Below, one piece after another: positions 37,448 through 51,324 of a DNA stretch of 64,000 bases; the first letter of the stretch is position 1, and each line of letters opens with the position of its first letter. The translations under genes were made by a program, and so were the position numbers. Below the pieces are notes generated by a model. It ran no database searches. It saw nothing but the letters and a program-made list of their open reading frames with translations, and had not been told where the DNA came from. The stretch lies in the NCBI GenBank assembly GCA_036345935.2, contig JADWOT020001561.1:248001-312000 (forward strand), read 5' to 3'. The stretch is from Taenia hydatigena. Its lineage: Eukaryota; Platyhelminthes; Cestoda; Cyclophyllidea; Taeniidae.

Positions 37448-37863
37448 GCAGAAGTCCTATTTTATTGAAGTAATTGAATCGATAGGATTAATCTACAATA
37501 TTTATTTGAGGGTAATTTGTTGGAGTTGTTAGTAATTACCCTTGACGCCTCATCGTTGAATTGTGGATTCACTCTGAGGGTATTTTGATATTATCAACAG
37601 TCTCAAAGCTACCTGCTTCTAATGTTTATTTCAGCTGGCTATATCATTGAACCAGCCCTGTAAATCCCTAGGTGGCATAAGGTTCTGCTTCTACTGTCGT
37701 ATGTATGCAATAGCGCTCCTTCCAGGCACCTAGGTCTCGCCCTTTTTCTAATTATGACTCGTGATGTTGATAGCTGTGTATTTATGTGTATATTCCAATC
37801 AATTAAGTGCTTTTAACCATATGGGTACAAAAGAACAAAAGTAATTATATTCATCTATTTCGG
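37448..37863. other. 3' flank of the CNG channel gene
   Basis: No gene is seen. It should contain the 3' untranslated region of the minus-strand channel gene. Confidence 0.4.
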
Positions 37864-40800
37864 TCAGAGTGTCGGTCGGTCACTCGCCTCAGATTGTCCC
37901 ATGGCCTGCAGCAGACACATCGAGAGCACTCGATTTTCTGATTCAAGTGAGGTTACACGTTGCTGGAGCTCGAGAAGCAGATTCAGCTGGGCAGAGTCTG
38001 CCAAAAAGGGTGATGTTGTAGCAGAGCCGCAGCCGGAGCCCGAAGCGGAGGTGGATGTAGAGGCATTGAAGAGGTGATTGGATGCCTCAGGAAGTTGCAA
38101 CAGGGTTTGGCTCTGCTCCTCTCCTTGAATGTCCTCCGGGATGCTGAACTGCACCGGGGGTGACTTCAAATCAGACTCAAGATTTGGCCGTCCCACCGGT
38201 GTGGCAGCTCTTTCGAACCGAATTTGCGGAATAGAATTGTTTGTGACGTTGGATGGAAGGAGAATTGACGTAGATGGAGCTTCTTCACCAGAATTGTGTA
38301 TTGAACGAAGGACTGCTGAGGTGATGGCTCGACGTTGAGTCTGTGTGACGGATTCTAGAGTCTCACCGTAATTACATTGAAGGGAAAATTGACGGTGGAG
38401 AATTGGAGCAGTTTTTGTGGAATAGCTTCTATCCAAAGATGTATGACGATCACAGACAGCATGGTTGTTACACGGTAGGTATGACGAGTTCATTGAAAGT
38501 GCGGATCGCCGTCGCTTTAGGCCTAATCGACTGGATGGTGGAGGGGCTGGTGGCAATTGAAGTGGAAGGGCCAAAGGAAAAGGAGATTTTCGAGAAACGG
38601 ACGACACCGATGAGACACTACGTTGTGGACGTCTGTGCAGCTCTACTTCACCTGGAATTGGAAGGCTTTCTGTCAAGTGCTTTTAAATCCTTCCTTCTCG
38701 CTAATCTGATCATAAGCAGTGAAATTATGTACGAGCCTTAAAGAAGCTCTTTTGATGCCTCGGAAACATGGTATTTAACTCACCATCACTCTCGAAATGC
38801 GCCCGATGGATAGAGCGCTGTTTGAATTCAAACTGTAATTTTATCATAATTTAAAAAATGCGAAAAAATTCGGTGCATGTGAAATCGAATACACAGCCAT
38901 GCTCCTAACGAAAGACCGGAATGACATTTATGACTCAGCCAAACAGTTTTGGAAGCTCTAAAACAGACTCTAAATGCACCATTTTTACTGCGACGGCTTA
39001 AATAAAAGTGCCTTTAATTTAACAAACATGTCCGAACCAAATTTGGGATTTAACCCGTAGAAAATTAAATTTTAACAACCTGAACACATACGAGATTCGC
39101 TCTCTATCCACTATGTGCTGGTGCTTATTTGAGAGAGCCCGGGTGCTCTCAGAGTAAGGGAAACACAGCGCAGCCAGAGCGCGCTATCGCCGATGGCTCG
39201 ACTACCGAGGCATTGGGAGCACCCCACTCTCCAGAGCCTCCAGTGTTTTGACTACGGTGGATGCTAGCACACTTGACGTGCAACCACGCAAATCCTAATC
39301 GGTCGGTCCGAGTATACTCGAACTCGGGAATAGAAACACCATTTCTAGTACTTCAAGCATGCTTATTCCTACCTAGCAGATAAAAATGCTTTTATAGACG
39401 TATTGTCTATGCTAAATTAATCTGTAATTAAATAAATTTTTACTCATAAGAAGGACCATTCGAAAAAATGCCAAAACTAAGTAGTTATTTGTTTTTTGTT
39501 CTTTCGATGTGAATAAACGCACCGTCACAATTTTCGTTGTAATGATTTGAACTTCTGCAGATGCTGAGTCTATCAAAGGCGACCTTCTCCAGCTTCCGTT
39601 TAGCCGATGGATAGTCATTCAACACATCCCAGAGGTCCTCCTTAGAGAGGCAGAAGAGATCTGAGTAACCGATAGAGCGTACAGACGCGGTGCGTCGGTT
39701 GCCCACGTTACCCATGTTGAGGATGGAGATCTCACCAAAGTAGCTGCCAGGTCCGAGAGTGGCCAGAATGGTGCCCTCGTCGGCCGCAAGGACGTTTAAC
39801 TTGCCTTGGCTTACAAAGAACATCTCCCGTCCGATTTCACCTACAAAATGCGCTGCCGTTAGGAAAAGTCGTCCTAAATCGTAAGTTGTCAACCAACAAA
39901 AAATGCATACGAATGCATATTATTATCGTTAGAGTGAATCATTCGAGGAGATTGCACAATCTCATTTCGGACGAAAAGTCAGTTAGAGGTAATAAACGAG
40001 GCAAATTGTTGATGATTACAATTGACCGCAGCATCGACGCGGAAACTGGACCCATCAGGCTTGATGCAATGACTTCTATGCCCACCTAACCTTGCTTTTG
40101 GCACCGAGGATGTTTGGATTCAAAGTTCTCAAACAAGTTCCACCATGCACACCAGTGGCAGCATTAAAAAGACATTAAAACCAGTGTATCTTGAATGCGA
40201 TCAAACAAAAGTGTTTCCGGGCCGGTGATGTCCTGCATAGGAGGTTCCGTTTCCTTCTTGCTCCTTCAAATTTTACCTCTTAAACCAATTTTTTTCCTAT
40301 AAGTGACCTCAAATTGTAAAATAAGGAAAAATGTCCCACTACGGGAACGCTTCCCCTCGTAGCATCGTACGACTGTTCCATGTTTTTCTCTAATGCACCG
40401 TGGTCATTCTTCTTTCGCAGTTGATGCCATAAAGGGATAATTGTTGTAGCTAAAAATAGGCTTTAAAATTGGGAAGTTTACTGCCTGAAGCACAGTTGGG
40501 ACAGTATCCACTAGAACAAATTATAATGGGTGAACTCCATATCATAGCTATATTAGAACTACCTCGGGTTAATTTGAAAGTCTTCTTTCTCTTGCCATCT
40601 TGAAACGTAGGGAAAGCTTCCAACCATCTTTTTTGTCTCTCATATTCTTTTGCGCTTCTCCCTCTTATCAACGGCCTGTTGATTGTGTGCAGGCCCGTCT
40701 TCTACGAACACTCCGTGAGGCTGCATTAATTACGCGACGGTAAAAAAATAAAGAAAAAATCGGATCGAAAATGGCTGAAGGATTATTGTAGGCGGCAGGA

Positions 40801-43800
40801 AAATTCGTCACACAGAAGAGGTGATTCGGCCAAAAAGAATTACTATACTCACAAATAGCAGTATTCATTTGTTTGTCGATTACTCTTCACACCAATTGTG
40901 CTACTTGGGAATTTAAGTGACAAAGTTGTCAGTGACAGGTGTGATTGCAATAGGCACTGCTTAAATGTGTAGACAAAGAACTTTACTGAACATTACTAAA
41001 TCCGTCGGTCAATTTCATTCTGCATAAGAACTATCGTTTTGGGGAAAAAGCTCCAATTGGTGGGATTATTGCATCCACCAGAGGCAAAAGCTTTGTACGG
41101 AGGGAAGGGACAAACCTTTTCGGCAAATGAAATCCCCAGGCGAGAAGAGTGAAGGTCGGAGGCGCAGAACTAGGTCTAGAAGAAAGCCTTCCTCGGTGTC
41201 CTGGAACATGTCCACTCGTTTAAGCATGTCGAGGTGTACATGAATGGCCACTTCGGCCTTTAAACGATCTGGCAAGTGTTTAAACACCCTCTGCTCGTCC
41301 GGGATGTGACTCTGACGCCAGAGGTAGTCAAACCAACACACCACACGCCGCTTCAATGTCTCTGGGGCCTTGCGTCTAACTAAATACATCCGAACTTCTG
41401 CCAATTGACCTAAAATATGTAGTTAATTATTAAACATAAGGTGTCCAATACAAACGAAATGGACACAATTTAACTTGCCCTAAAGGCAATTTCTCCAACA
41501 ACCAAGGGAAAAGGGGAATGGGGATTGAATTGAGTGATACAGTGTTTAAAGACGCAAGTGGGCAACTAACTAGTGGAAGGAGAGCCACAGCCTTCACCCA
41601 CCACCTCAGATCTATTGTGGTGGTTCAATCATTAGTCCGTAGAGATCGCTAGCCCTGAACACCAAGTATTAATAAGGATTATACACACTTTCTTGAACGT
41701 GTAGCAATCCTCAAAAGTTAGCAATTCCAGCGTCTGGATTGTCGAGCTAAGACATTGACAAAACTTTCCTCGGCCCTGGTTTCGTTCGTACACAGCTTTG
41801 CCTTCTCATCGGTGTTCATTACGGAGCGATTTTTATTTTTTTGTCCTATTTAATAATTGAGAGTGGTTTTTCGGCTTAAAGACAGGTAAAATGTCGAATT
41901 CGTTTTGAAGAAGCTGGACAGGACTTAAGCACATTGCAATTCTCTGAGTAACCCAAACAAAAATCATGCTACACGCAGATGGAGAATTAAAAAGTAAAAA
42001 AAGTGATTTCGGACTTCTCAAGAAGATAAAGGAGCTAATGAGCGCCTGTTCTAAAAAAAGAAATGAAACTAAATATCCTGTTTTCTTTCGCAATTTTTAT
42101 TTGCGAGGAATTTAAGTGTGCGTACAAAGTTGTCACTGTCATGAACCACTTGAATGGTCAGGCATGGACGAGGTAACTCAATGGTGGATGAAGGATGAAA
42201 ATTCACTCTAAAAGGCACCGTATTACCATGGAGACTAGAGTTTCCATGCCATCGTAACCGCTATTTAAGGTCTGTTTGGTAATCTCTGCAAATCATGGGT
42301 CCAAACAATTTATTATTCCATAACAAAACTGGTGGAAACAGATTTTCTTTCAAAAAGCTGTTTTTTTTTTTTTGATGGTGGTGTTAAAATCTGTTGGAAT
42401 ATCTGTCAAGGGGTCGCCTGATCACTGTAAAAAATCACTACTTTCTGCTTCAATTTTCCATCTAAAAACTTAATGTAAGGTTAACACAGAGGTGGAAAAT
42501 GCATTCGCTATTACGTAAGCCTCCATTAGGCTTTTTGAGTCCGACATTTAAATGCAGGCGGAGGTCTCAGAGGGGACGGAAGTGTGATTTACTTTTAGTA
42601 CATTATTACTGCTACTACGGAGAGCCCGTGAAGCCTTCCTGTGGTCGCTCATAGCGGCGGTGGTATACAAACGCAATCCAAGGAGACAGCAAATTCCGAT
42701 TTCGTTCGATGGTTGTCGCACTACAACCTCGAGTGCCTGTGTGTATGCATGCATGCATGCATGTACCCTTGATGATTTCCCGTAAAAAAGGTTGCCTAGG
42801 TCACGTCAAATTTGACAATGCTCTCAATCTCCTCAATCTCCGCACAAAGGCCAACTATGAAAGCCAGAGTAGGGATTTTTTTCCTGCTATAACGCACACA
42901 CATAAAGAGAAGCTGGCGAATTAAAATGAGCTCTCCCCAGACTCACTGTAAGTTGATAACCAACTTTGTTTTAATCTGGGTTCCTTATTTTACCTTAAGC
43001 AGTGACTAAGAAGTTGATCGGTTTAACAAAAATTTTGGATAATTTTACAGTAAAAGAGAAGTTATACTCATAAAATGTCGATTAATGAATCGGCCTCCTC
43101 ACAAATCGTGCTGGTGATATAAATGGTCAAGACACCAGAATCGTTGACACTTAATATTCATGCAGGATCTATGCTTCAATTCTATCCATAGGACCGAGGT
43201 TGCATGAAGAATTTTGTGCATTTGAGGGAGTCACATGGCGCCCTGTTTCTTGCACACTTTTCTTCCTTATTGGTTCTCTCTCTCTCTCCCTCCAGCTCTT
43301 CGTCATCCACCCATCAATGTGAACTTCTACAGAAGATTATTTGGCCTCTCTCTCTCCGATTACGTATGCATCTGACAATATGAACTGGTAGGTATGTAAA
43401 CCAGGAAAAAGAATTGAAGAAATCACAGGATTTCCTGTGCTACGAGGAAACATTTTAAGGAGGGGAAAATGCGTGCACGATTTATTCACTTTTTTCAGAG
43501 GAAAATTTACGAATTTGAGGCAGCTTTTACTTTGACATCATCATCATCATCTGGTCAAATGACAAAAATTTGTATTGCTTCAAGAAGTGTTTTTCACGCT
43601 ATGAATATTCAAATTACCAACAGTAGAATGCCACATAGGTCCGAGGAATTAGTCACACTTGCATCAGACATAATTTGGCTCAGGTTAGCCAGCACAAGCA
43701 GGTCTACCCAGGCCGAAAACTCGTCCAAAGCCCCAGCCCACTATTGCTTATAGCGTCATTAGGCGTAGTGCAACCAATCTGAGGCACAAAATTAAAACTG

Positions 43801-46008
43801 AAAACCCTAATCATTTGCCAAACCTCATTAAAAATGCACATTCGCCCTAACTTTTGATATTTCTTCCACCAATAGGCGGTGCCGCGAGACTCAAGTCCAC
43901 TCTTGGGCAGTGCACAGTGTTTTCATCATTTTAAATGGAACTGCAAATAGCAGGCAGCAGTAGTGTTTGAAGTCCAACCAAGCAGCATCTATCTTGCACC
44001 TAATACAAAACTTCCTGCAGTGTTTGTCTTCAGATGCGACTGAGCCACGGATGCCTGCACGGACTGGTTGACCGCTTTTTCCCTTCTATAGAATAGTGGA
44101 GTCAAGTTTATAAGAATTTCCTGGTGAAAACGCTCCACCATTCGTTTTCAAGGCATTTCAGAAAATCAGACTTACTAGAAAACCATGATTTAGCCTATGA
44201 GTAAGAAGAAATGCGCTCGATATAGTCAGCAGAATACAAATGTAACTTTGTAGTAAGCAGTAGCATCAACGACTTTTCTCTTAAGAGTGACACTTTTTTG
44301 CCCAACTCCTTTAAAAGAAGGGTGAATTTTTGGCTCGTACATTATTTATTATAAGTCAGCACGCAAAATACCACAAACTTTTCAAGCTGTCAATCTCGAT
44401 GCTAGAAGGATTGCCATTTCAATGCTTTCAACGTTACCGTCAATATCATAAAGTGAGCCAAATTTTGACGCTTATAAAACCAGGTAATTAAGAAATTTAT
44501 GGGAATAAACAAAATTTTTGCCTCCACTTTTAAAAATTTTCCACGATTTGGCAGAAATGGAATGCATCTTCGTCGTAAAAAAACATAATGCCACTGTCAC
44601 TGAAACTTCCAAGTGAACTTGCATTTCTCTTGGGGTCACTCACAACAAGCTCTTTTGAGCTGAGAAAAAAATCCTCCTACTTTTAGCAATGGAGGGGACT
44701 ACTTTATGGTGGAAGAGGAATTTTGCATTTGAATTTTTCATTGCCATTATTGCTGCTTCCTACTGGATCACGCGAAGGAATGATAGCATTCGGAGTTACA
44801 AGCAATAACTTACGTCGAAATTCATTCTCATTGACATAAGCATTAGCAACAAGCATATTCACATTTGCAATCAAGCTTGTAATGATAGCTATTCCAATCA
44901 GTCCTTCAAATATAAGGAAAGCGTAGAGTTGTCGAATGTTGGTAGTTTCCTGAAGTTGGGGCTCTTTTTGAAAGGTTAGACAGAGCAAACTGTCATGGAC
45001 TGCGTGTAGGTAGGTCTTCAGGACATCATTCGTCGAGTTGTAAAGGGAGCCGAGAGATCGCATTGCACACTGATAGAAGCACGCATTCCAGTGCAGTCCG
45101 GTAAGGGCAATTATGACCAACCCAAGAGCACGAAAGACGTTTGGATGGACAGTGTGTCGTTGGGCCATGTCAATGCTTTCAAAGAGCTTGTAGATCTTAA
45201 CAAGACGTAGGATACGCAGAAGTGACATGACACCCACGGAAATGTATAATAGGTCCAGGGGCAAAATACATAGACAATTGAGATAGAAGCGTATTGAGTT
45301 AAGATAGTGCTGTCTGGCTTTGCGTAGGTCCTTCTGAAGGATTCCATTCTCAAGGTAGGCTATGCGAAACCCCAGTAAAAGGTCGAGAAAATAAAGACCG
45401 TCTGCAAAGTAATCCAGTGTGAACCATACAGGGGCGGTGGAACGCGTGACTTCATCAAATGCAAAACGGAAGGGAATGATCCACACATTGTAGAGGCATG
45501 CCACACAAACAACCCATGACCAAAAGAATACGCAACTGCCATCCGGTGCCAAAATAAAGACCGACTTGGAGGCCTTCTCCAGACTCGTCAGTAAACCTGC
45601 ACCTTCCTCCCCCGAAGTCTTCTGGGATAGGGCACCTTGGTGGCTGGCCTTAAAGACACCTGGAGAGGGTAGTACGACCTCCTCGTCGAAGAGACTACGT
45701 GGTGGTGCTCCACTATAGCTATGCCACCGAACCCCCTCAGCATGCTGGGGGGCACCCATAAGTCGGTGGTCACTCATTGCTGGACGCAAACGTGCAGAGA
45801 TGCCTCCTTTGTCGCCATTGTGGTTGTCAGCACTACCAATATTACCCTTGCCGCTGAGATTGATGTCCGAATTGGTGTCAATAGACGATCGTCGAGGCAG
45901 ACTGACGTTGAGACGCAGGCACGAGGAAGTCTCCTTGCAGGCACTCAATACTGTGTTCGCACCTAGCGATGGGATGCACTGAGCGGTTTGAACGGGATGC
46001 GAGGGCAT
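37864..46008 (-). CDS. Cyclic-nucleotide-gated cation channel subunit (4 exons), altered pore
   Basis: Exons on the - strand are 46008-44814, 41409-41116, 39840-39523 and 38651-37864, giving 864 aa. Residues 161-183 ([20 protein letters not shown]), 197-220, 236-260, 261-275 ([15 protein letters not shown]4-like), 291-313 (HPNVFRALG to HWNACFY) and 360-390 form S1-S6. A C-linker ([12 protein letters not shown]) and a cyclic-nucleotide-binding domain (497-590: [42 protein letters not shown]) match CNGA subunits. A carboxyl leucine-zipper-like coiled coil ends the protein (about 822-856, [16 protein letters not shown]). Such channels sit in the plasma membrane and pass cations when cGMP or cAMP binds. 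The pore loop, however, reads LTFQKEP where CNGA has a TIGE-type filter. The exon 3 donor is uncertain: GTGCGT is preferred over GTCGCC 61 bases earlier. Confidence 0.85.
39037..39046. promoter_or_regulatory. CArG-box motif in CNG intron 3
   Basis: CCAAATTTGG fits the SRF consensus CC(A/T)6GG exactly. It may be chance in AT-rich DNA. Confidence 0.2.
42742..42763. repeat. (ATGC)n self-complementary tandem repeat
   Basis: About five ATGC units form a fully palindromic run inside the large first intron of the channel gene. Confidence 0.7.
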
Positions 46009-46124
46009 AGGCTAGTGGGTCTGTGCCACGGCCTTGTGTTCGTATTTCTGCCAATGCTGCTGTTGCTGTTACTGCTTCCGCCTCTGTCTCCACGGCACAT
46101 CATAGTGAACGCGTTGTGTCCTCG

Positions 46125-46156
46125 ACCTCCCATTGGTCAACTCTCCTACCAATGGC
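46125..46156 (-). promoter_or_regulatory. Paired CCAAT boxes upstream of the CNG channel gene
   Basis: ATTGG at 46132-46136 and CCAAT at 46149-46153 form an inverted pair about 125-145 bases upstream of the start codon of the minus-strand channel gene. The setting resembles the TBX20 promoter. Their role is inferred. Confidence 0.35.
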
Positions 46157-46199
46157 CACACTGCGCCCACGTACGTGCCCAATTGGCATCTAAGGGGTG

Positions 46200-49100
46200 A
46201 AATTGCCCTTTAGGCAGACTAACTTATCTTAGTTCAATTAAACGCTAACGCCTGCCCCACCATCAATGCACGGTGGCATATGACACTGTGATACAAACTT
46301 CAGTCGCAAACTCGATGGTAATGGCCGTACCCACCTCTGCTGCTTGCCGCCTATTAGATTCAAGCCCCCGCTACGAAATTGATCCCCTCGAGACACTTAG
46401 TCGTTTTATTTAGTTGAAATAAATCATTCGCTTTTATCCAGCAGTGAAAACAGCATACTTATTTGCGTCTCCATGGCGACTGAAATACTTCACCTGCATG
46501 AAGTAAATATTTTGCTTCGCGCAAATGTATTCACCATTGTTTTAACACTTGCGGGTGAATCATCAATCAGGATGGAATTTTGCTGCAAAAAATAGCCATC
46601 CGTCTCTGACCAGTAAGTTAGCTCTGCAAAATTATTTAGCCTAGAGTGGACGCAAGCGCCAGTAAAACAGAAGTAATTATTTATGAAATAAAATAAGGTT
46701 GAATGCGGTTCGGTTGATCTTTAATGTAGTCACCCAAGGGGCAAATAATAGTTTTTAAAACTACAAACCGTAATGTAATGTAACGATCAATTGATTCGAC
46801 AAAAAATGCTTGGGAATGCTTTGAAAAAATTATTTTTCAGTCAAAAATTGAGAATATGTGAACCCACCTGGATGGAGAAACATTAGTCAGTTGAGTGAAT
46901 TTTCCCCGACAATGTTAATTGTTGGTTTCAGGCGTTTCTGGTTACCATCGTGCTTGGGATGAGGGAACAACAAGACCTTTATCAGGGATGCAACCACTTT
47001 TACGTGGCTTAGTACTTTAGTCTTAGATGTCAGACAGTCAAACGTGCGATGCGATCTATGCCAGTTTGCACAACGCCAATTAATCCTCTTCTTTCAGTGG
47101 AGGCTGTTACGCTGCATGGATTTCTTTCAAGACCATCAAATCACAGCAAAATCCTCTTTTTTCCTTCGGCTCGAGGAGAAGATTTAACGACTAAATTGCA
47201 TGTAGGGATTTGAAATCCGGACATAAGATTCATTCCTGACAGTCATACAGCATTTATGCCCCGTAACACCGTAAGTTAGGAAGAATCAGGGTAAACCATC
47301 AAAATTGGCTTGGCTATTAAAATTGTGGAGAGTTAAGAAGTGGAGGCGAGTGTTTTTACCATAAATGCTTATCAATAGAATAGAAAATCACGACAACAAT
47401 TCTACAAGGTCGATTTAGATAATTTCTCCTAGTCGAATCTCTTCCTGTTTACTTCACACAATACCATGGAACAACCGGTTCTAATCTTGCCACAGTTGAA
47501 CGAAACCTCGCTGCCACGGCAAACGTGCTGCAGTGGTGGCAAGTGGCTTGATTGAACCTGCATTGAAGCCTTCTTTGTGAGGCGCCGTTGCATACGTTGG
47601 CATTCAACTCTACCTCCCTCTTCTCTCCCTTAAAATTAATCATCTGATTCACTTTTTTTACCGCAAAATAAATAAGCCAACTTGATGATTCGGTCCGCTC
47701 ATTCATGTACTCAGGAAATGAAGGGATGCAAAACGAAAACACCTGTTCGGTATGTTTAAAAAAAACTTTTTTTTTAAATTCACTGGGGAATAGGCACTAC
47801 CATGAAAACACGATTTGGTTTTGTTTAAAAGAATAATAAAGAAGACCCAAGTCAAAATCCGCGGCGTGGGAATGTTGTCAATATGGTGGTGCAAAGGTGC
47901 CGCTGGTTCTGTCGCAGTAGCACCATCAATCGCTCAAAGCACCCTCAATGCCACCACAAAAATGTCTGGACAAAATTAAACCACTAACTCTAAGCCCTTT
48001 GGTTTAGGCTTGATTGAAGTTATTTACGATTCCAAGCTTTAGAAGTGAATGACAAACCGCTGCATTCGCAGAAAGTACTTAAATTAATTTCTATGAGATC
48101 AACACAACCTAACCACCGATTTCAAGCGTTTGGTTATTTTTTTGTTGCCATCATCTAAATGCTGGAAGCAAACATTCACGTCGGCGAATTTGGCCTTTGA
48201 AAGTGAAATCGCAGTGTGCCACCGCGTTGGCAGGGAGGCTACTTCAAGGCAATCCCAGCTCTGACTATTGTCAATGGGAATGCAGATCTGTTGTTTTTAG
48301 GGGTTTTGCAGACCCAACCATCACTACCACCCATTCACATTCAACCTTGATTTTTAATTGTTTAGGAGTCCTTTTAGGCCGATGCTTTGAATAACCAGTT
48401 CAAGATCGTAGTCGACCCTTGAGGGAGTGCTGGATTCTAATTGGAAAAATTCGCCTTTTTACTTCTTAAAATAGCATATTAATCTCATAAAACTAAGTTC
48501 TGAAAAGTGAAGAGGTGTCGCTTCCAAAAGTGATGTTTGCTCAAGAGTGAAACAGCTACAAATGCGCGAGAGCAATGTACAAATGTTTTTTTATAAAGAA
48601 AAGTTTTTGTATCTTAAAAATGAGGGGCATTAAATAAAAAGCCTCATTTGCCATAAGGATCACTCATTTATTAATGCAGTCAATTTCTGCAACTCATTTG
48701 CTTTACTTGGATAAAGTTTCTGTCGCCTTGCACTTTCTATTATTCAATCACTCCAGAAGGAATTAGAGTCTGGGCCAAGAAAATGCGTTGTTCTTTTGTA
48801 AAGTTAAATTCGAAAAATTAGAAAAATTGCACTCGATCCTCCATCCTACACTGAGTTTGTCGGACACTCGATGAAAAAGTGGCAGGCAGCATTGGACAGC
48901 CTTAAGGCAGGAATAATCTGATTAGGATAATCCACGGTTTCTTTGCGATCCGACTATCACGAACGAGATTTTCATTGGCGACGCCAAAATGTTTGTCCAG
49001 TGATAAGAATTTATATTTAGTTGGAAGACCGACTCAGCGTAGGTGGCCTCCTTGTTTGCAGGGGAGGATACTCAAGCTATAAATCGAAATCATTTAAATC

Positions 49101-51324
49101 TCGAATGTTTTTTTTTGCCGCGATTATTCTTTTGAGCTTCCTGCTTCAGTCACTGCGTTGGTTTGCTGAAGAATGGGTGTGATCACCATAGTCTGCTGCG
49201 AACCTGATTACGAGCATAGTAAAAAATCGGAAGCGAAGTTATAATAACGTATTAGAAATTCTCTCAACCAAATATCATCTTTTAAAACGTAGGTTACTTA
49301 AACCACGCAGTTCCAATTATTCAATTCATGGAGTACAGATTGCCACAATGATATCAATCAAGTATGATTAACTCATAATACCGTGGTTACAGTTGCTATG
49401 GTCCTAGGGGTTGAGAACTTCGGCCTCTCATTGGAAGCTACGTAATCTTGTAGCTTTCTCAGGGTAATAAGACGATTTTTGCTAAGGTGAGACAAAAGAA
49501 ATAAGAAAAAAGAGATAAGATTTAAATGAAAGGATTTTAAGGCAGACACGCCAGGTAGCTGGATGACTTGCACCTCGCAAAATTTTATATGCTCTTACAT
49601 CATGACACAATAAAAGTGGTGATGGGAAGACAGTCCCGCATGTTCGGAGGTTTGTTGCGTCCAGTTGGCGTAAAAGATTAGGAAGTTTGGCTTTCCTATT
49701 TCACCGAGGATACGCCTGTCGGTGTGCACAATTTTAGGCATTGTTGGCCAAAAATCTGATTGGAAGTAGGGTATTTAAAAACTAAATACTAAAAAAGCGC
49801 TAATGATTTCTACCAAATTACTGCCATGATTTAAACTAAAAGGTAAAACAACTTCTTGTGTTATACATACTACTGTTGCAATATAAGTAAACATAAATTT
49901 TCTTGCTATTAAAGTAACTGGGGGGAGGGAAATTGTATTCAAAGTTGGCGCATTTCTTTGCCAATGCTGCACACCCTCATGGCTTTTGAAATGTGCTTTT
50001 GGGACCCGCGTCCACGCACACCTGGATTTAACCCCCATAGACGAACATAACTATTCACTTGGTTTTCTTTGCCCATCAATTAGCACGATGCTGGCATTTC
50101 AATAGCCTGACTCGCAGATGATTTCAACTTCAAAATCCCTTGTCAAAAGTCGGACTTGACCGCAGCACACCATGCAGTTCCTCAGCGTCCTGATAACATA
50201 TTTAGCCGTGCTTGACATTGATTATTTGTAAGGTTCTATAATTAATAGGGCACCTGCTCGAACCCCAAGGGGAAATACCAAATCTCTGTTGCGCATCCAC
50301 CTGTCTTCTCAGTTAACCTTAGCATCAGAAAAATTGCTCTTACAATGAAAAAGTATTGGCACATAAACAAAACACGGACCTGTTGCACTGATAGCATTCC
50401 TTATTAATTTGGGGCAGCAAAATTCTAGCTATCGAAACACAGACTACTTCTCATTTTCTGCTTTTTCGATTTGCAGTAAAAAGATCACTAATTTCAACTT
50501 CCTGGCCATAATTCTAAAAGATAATATCGTAGCTCTTTCTGTAGCTTTACTGGTAGGCTGACATCTTGGGGTGTAGGCTAAGTACGTGTCAAAACATGCT
50601 TCGGAAACACGGAAAATGTGGCCACTTAATTGAAAGGTAATCTGTCACGTGTGAGAACTCAAACCAAACTACACGAGATGAAATTAACATCTTCCCTCAA
50701 AACCCCTCGGAATATTTGTGGAAGATGCGACGAAATCAAAAATGCCAGCTAGAAGTTTAAATAGGCATAGTACAGGAATCTCTACCCTTTTCGTAAAAGA
50801 CGATTCTACTTCTAATCGCTCATCAGGGAATCGCACCGATAACTCACCAATTCGTGATAAGTTGGCAATTGCGCAATGTGAAACCAGGATCCAGAAGCAA
50901 TCGAAAACGAAGGGAAGCTGACATAGTATTTACTATATATTCTGCGTCGAACATAAGAATAACGACACATTTAGCAATCATTAAAGCGAGGAAAGAAAAA
51001 CCACAGAGGTTATGCGTGTGGGAAGCGCGTATACACACGCAAGCACCTGGAGAGCGGGAGACTAAACACGAAGGTCCTTTTCCACTGGAGAGGCGAATCC
51101 AAGTCTTGAGTTGGTGATGGAGACGGACCATTTAGAAAGATGAGAAGCATATTTCTTCAAAACAACTTTCAGAATAAGCTTGGTTGCTTGAGTACATGTT
51201 AGAAATTTTCTGACATACCATTTTTTTCACGCAATTCGTTTTTGAAAGTAGAACGGCAGGGTAAGTGGGATGTTTGTGAAGGTATAAATGAACATAGAAG
51301 GTATAAAAGAGCGCTAGAAACCAT
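46200..51324. other. Long intergenic stretch with no supported gene
   Basis: ORFs here are short (under 100 codons), AT-rich and without family resemblance. I see no RNA gene and no LTR copy, which makes this the largest repeat-poor, gene-free block apart from 2-9.6 kb. Confidence 0.45.

Noticed and set aside
38800..38850. Possible tRNA or tRNA-derived element (GATGGATAGAGCGCTG...TTTGAATTCAAACT)
   Set aside because: Box-like motifs are present, but I could not fold a full cloverleaf with proper acceptor and anticodon stems.
39110..39360. GC-richer block with GAGAGCCCGGGTGCTCTC-like inverted repeats in a CNG intron
   Set aside because: It has no open frame, no match to the LTR family and no clear RNA fold. 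It may be an old repeat but I cannot name it.
43469..43753. A 94-codon plus-strand ORF inside the large CNG intron
   Set aside because: It includes a (TCA)n run, has no domain, and lacks splice or promoter signals.
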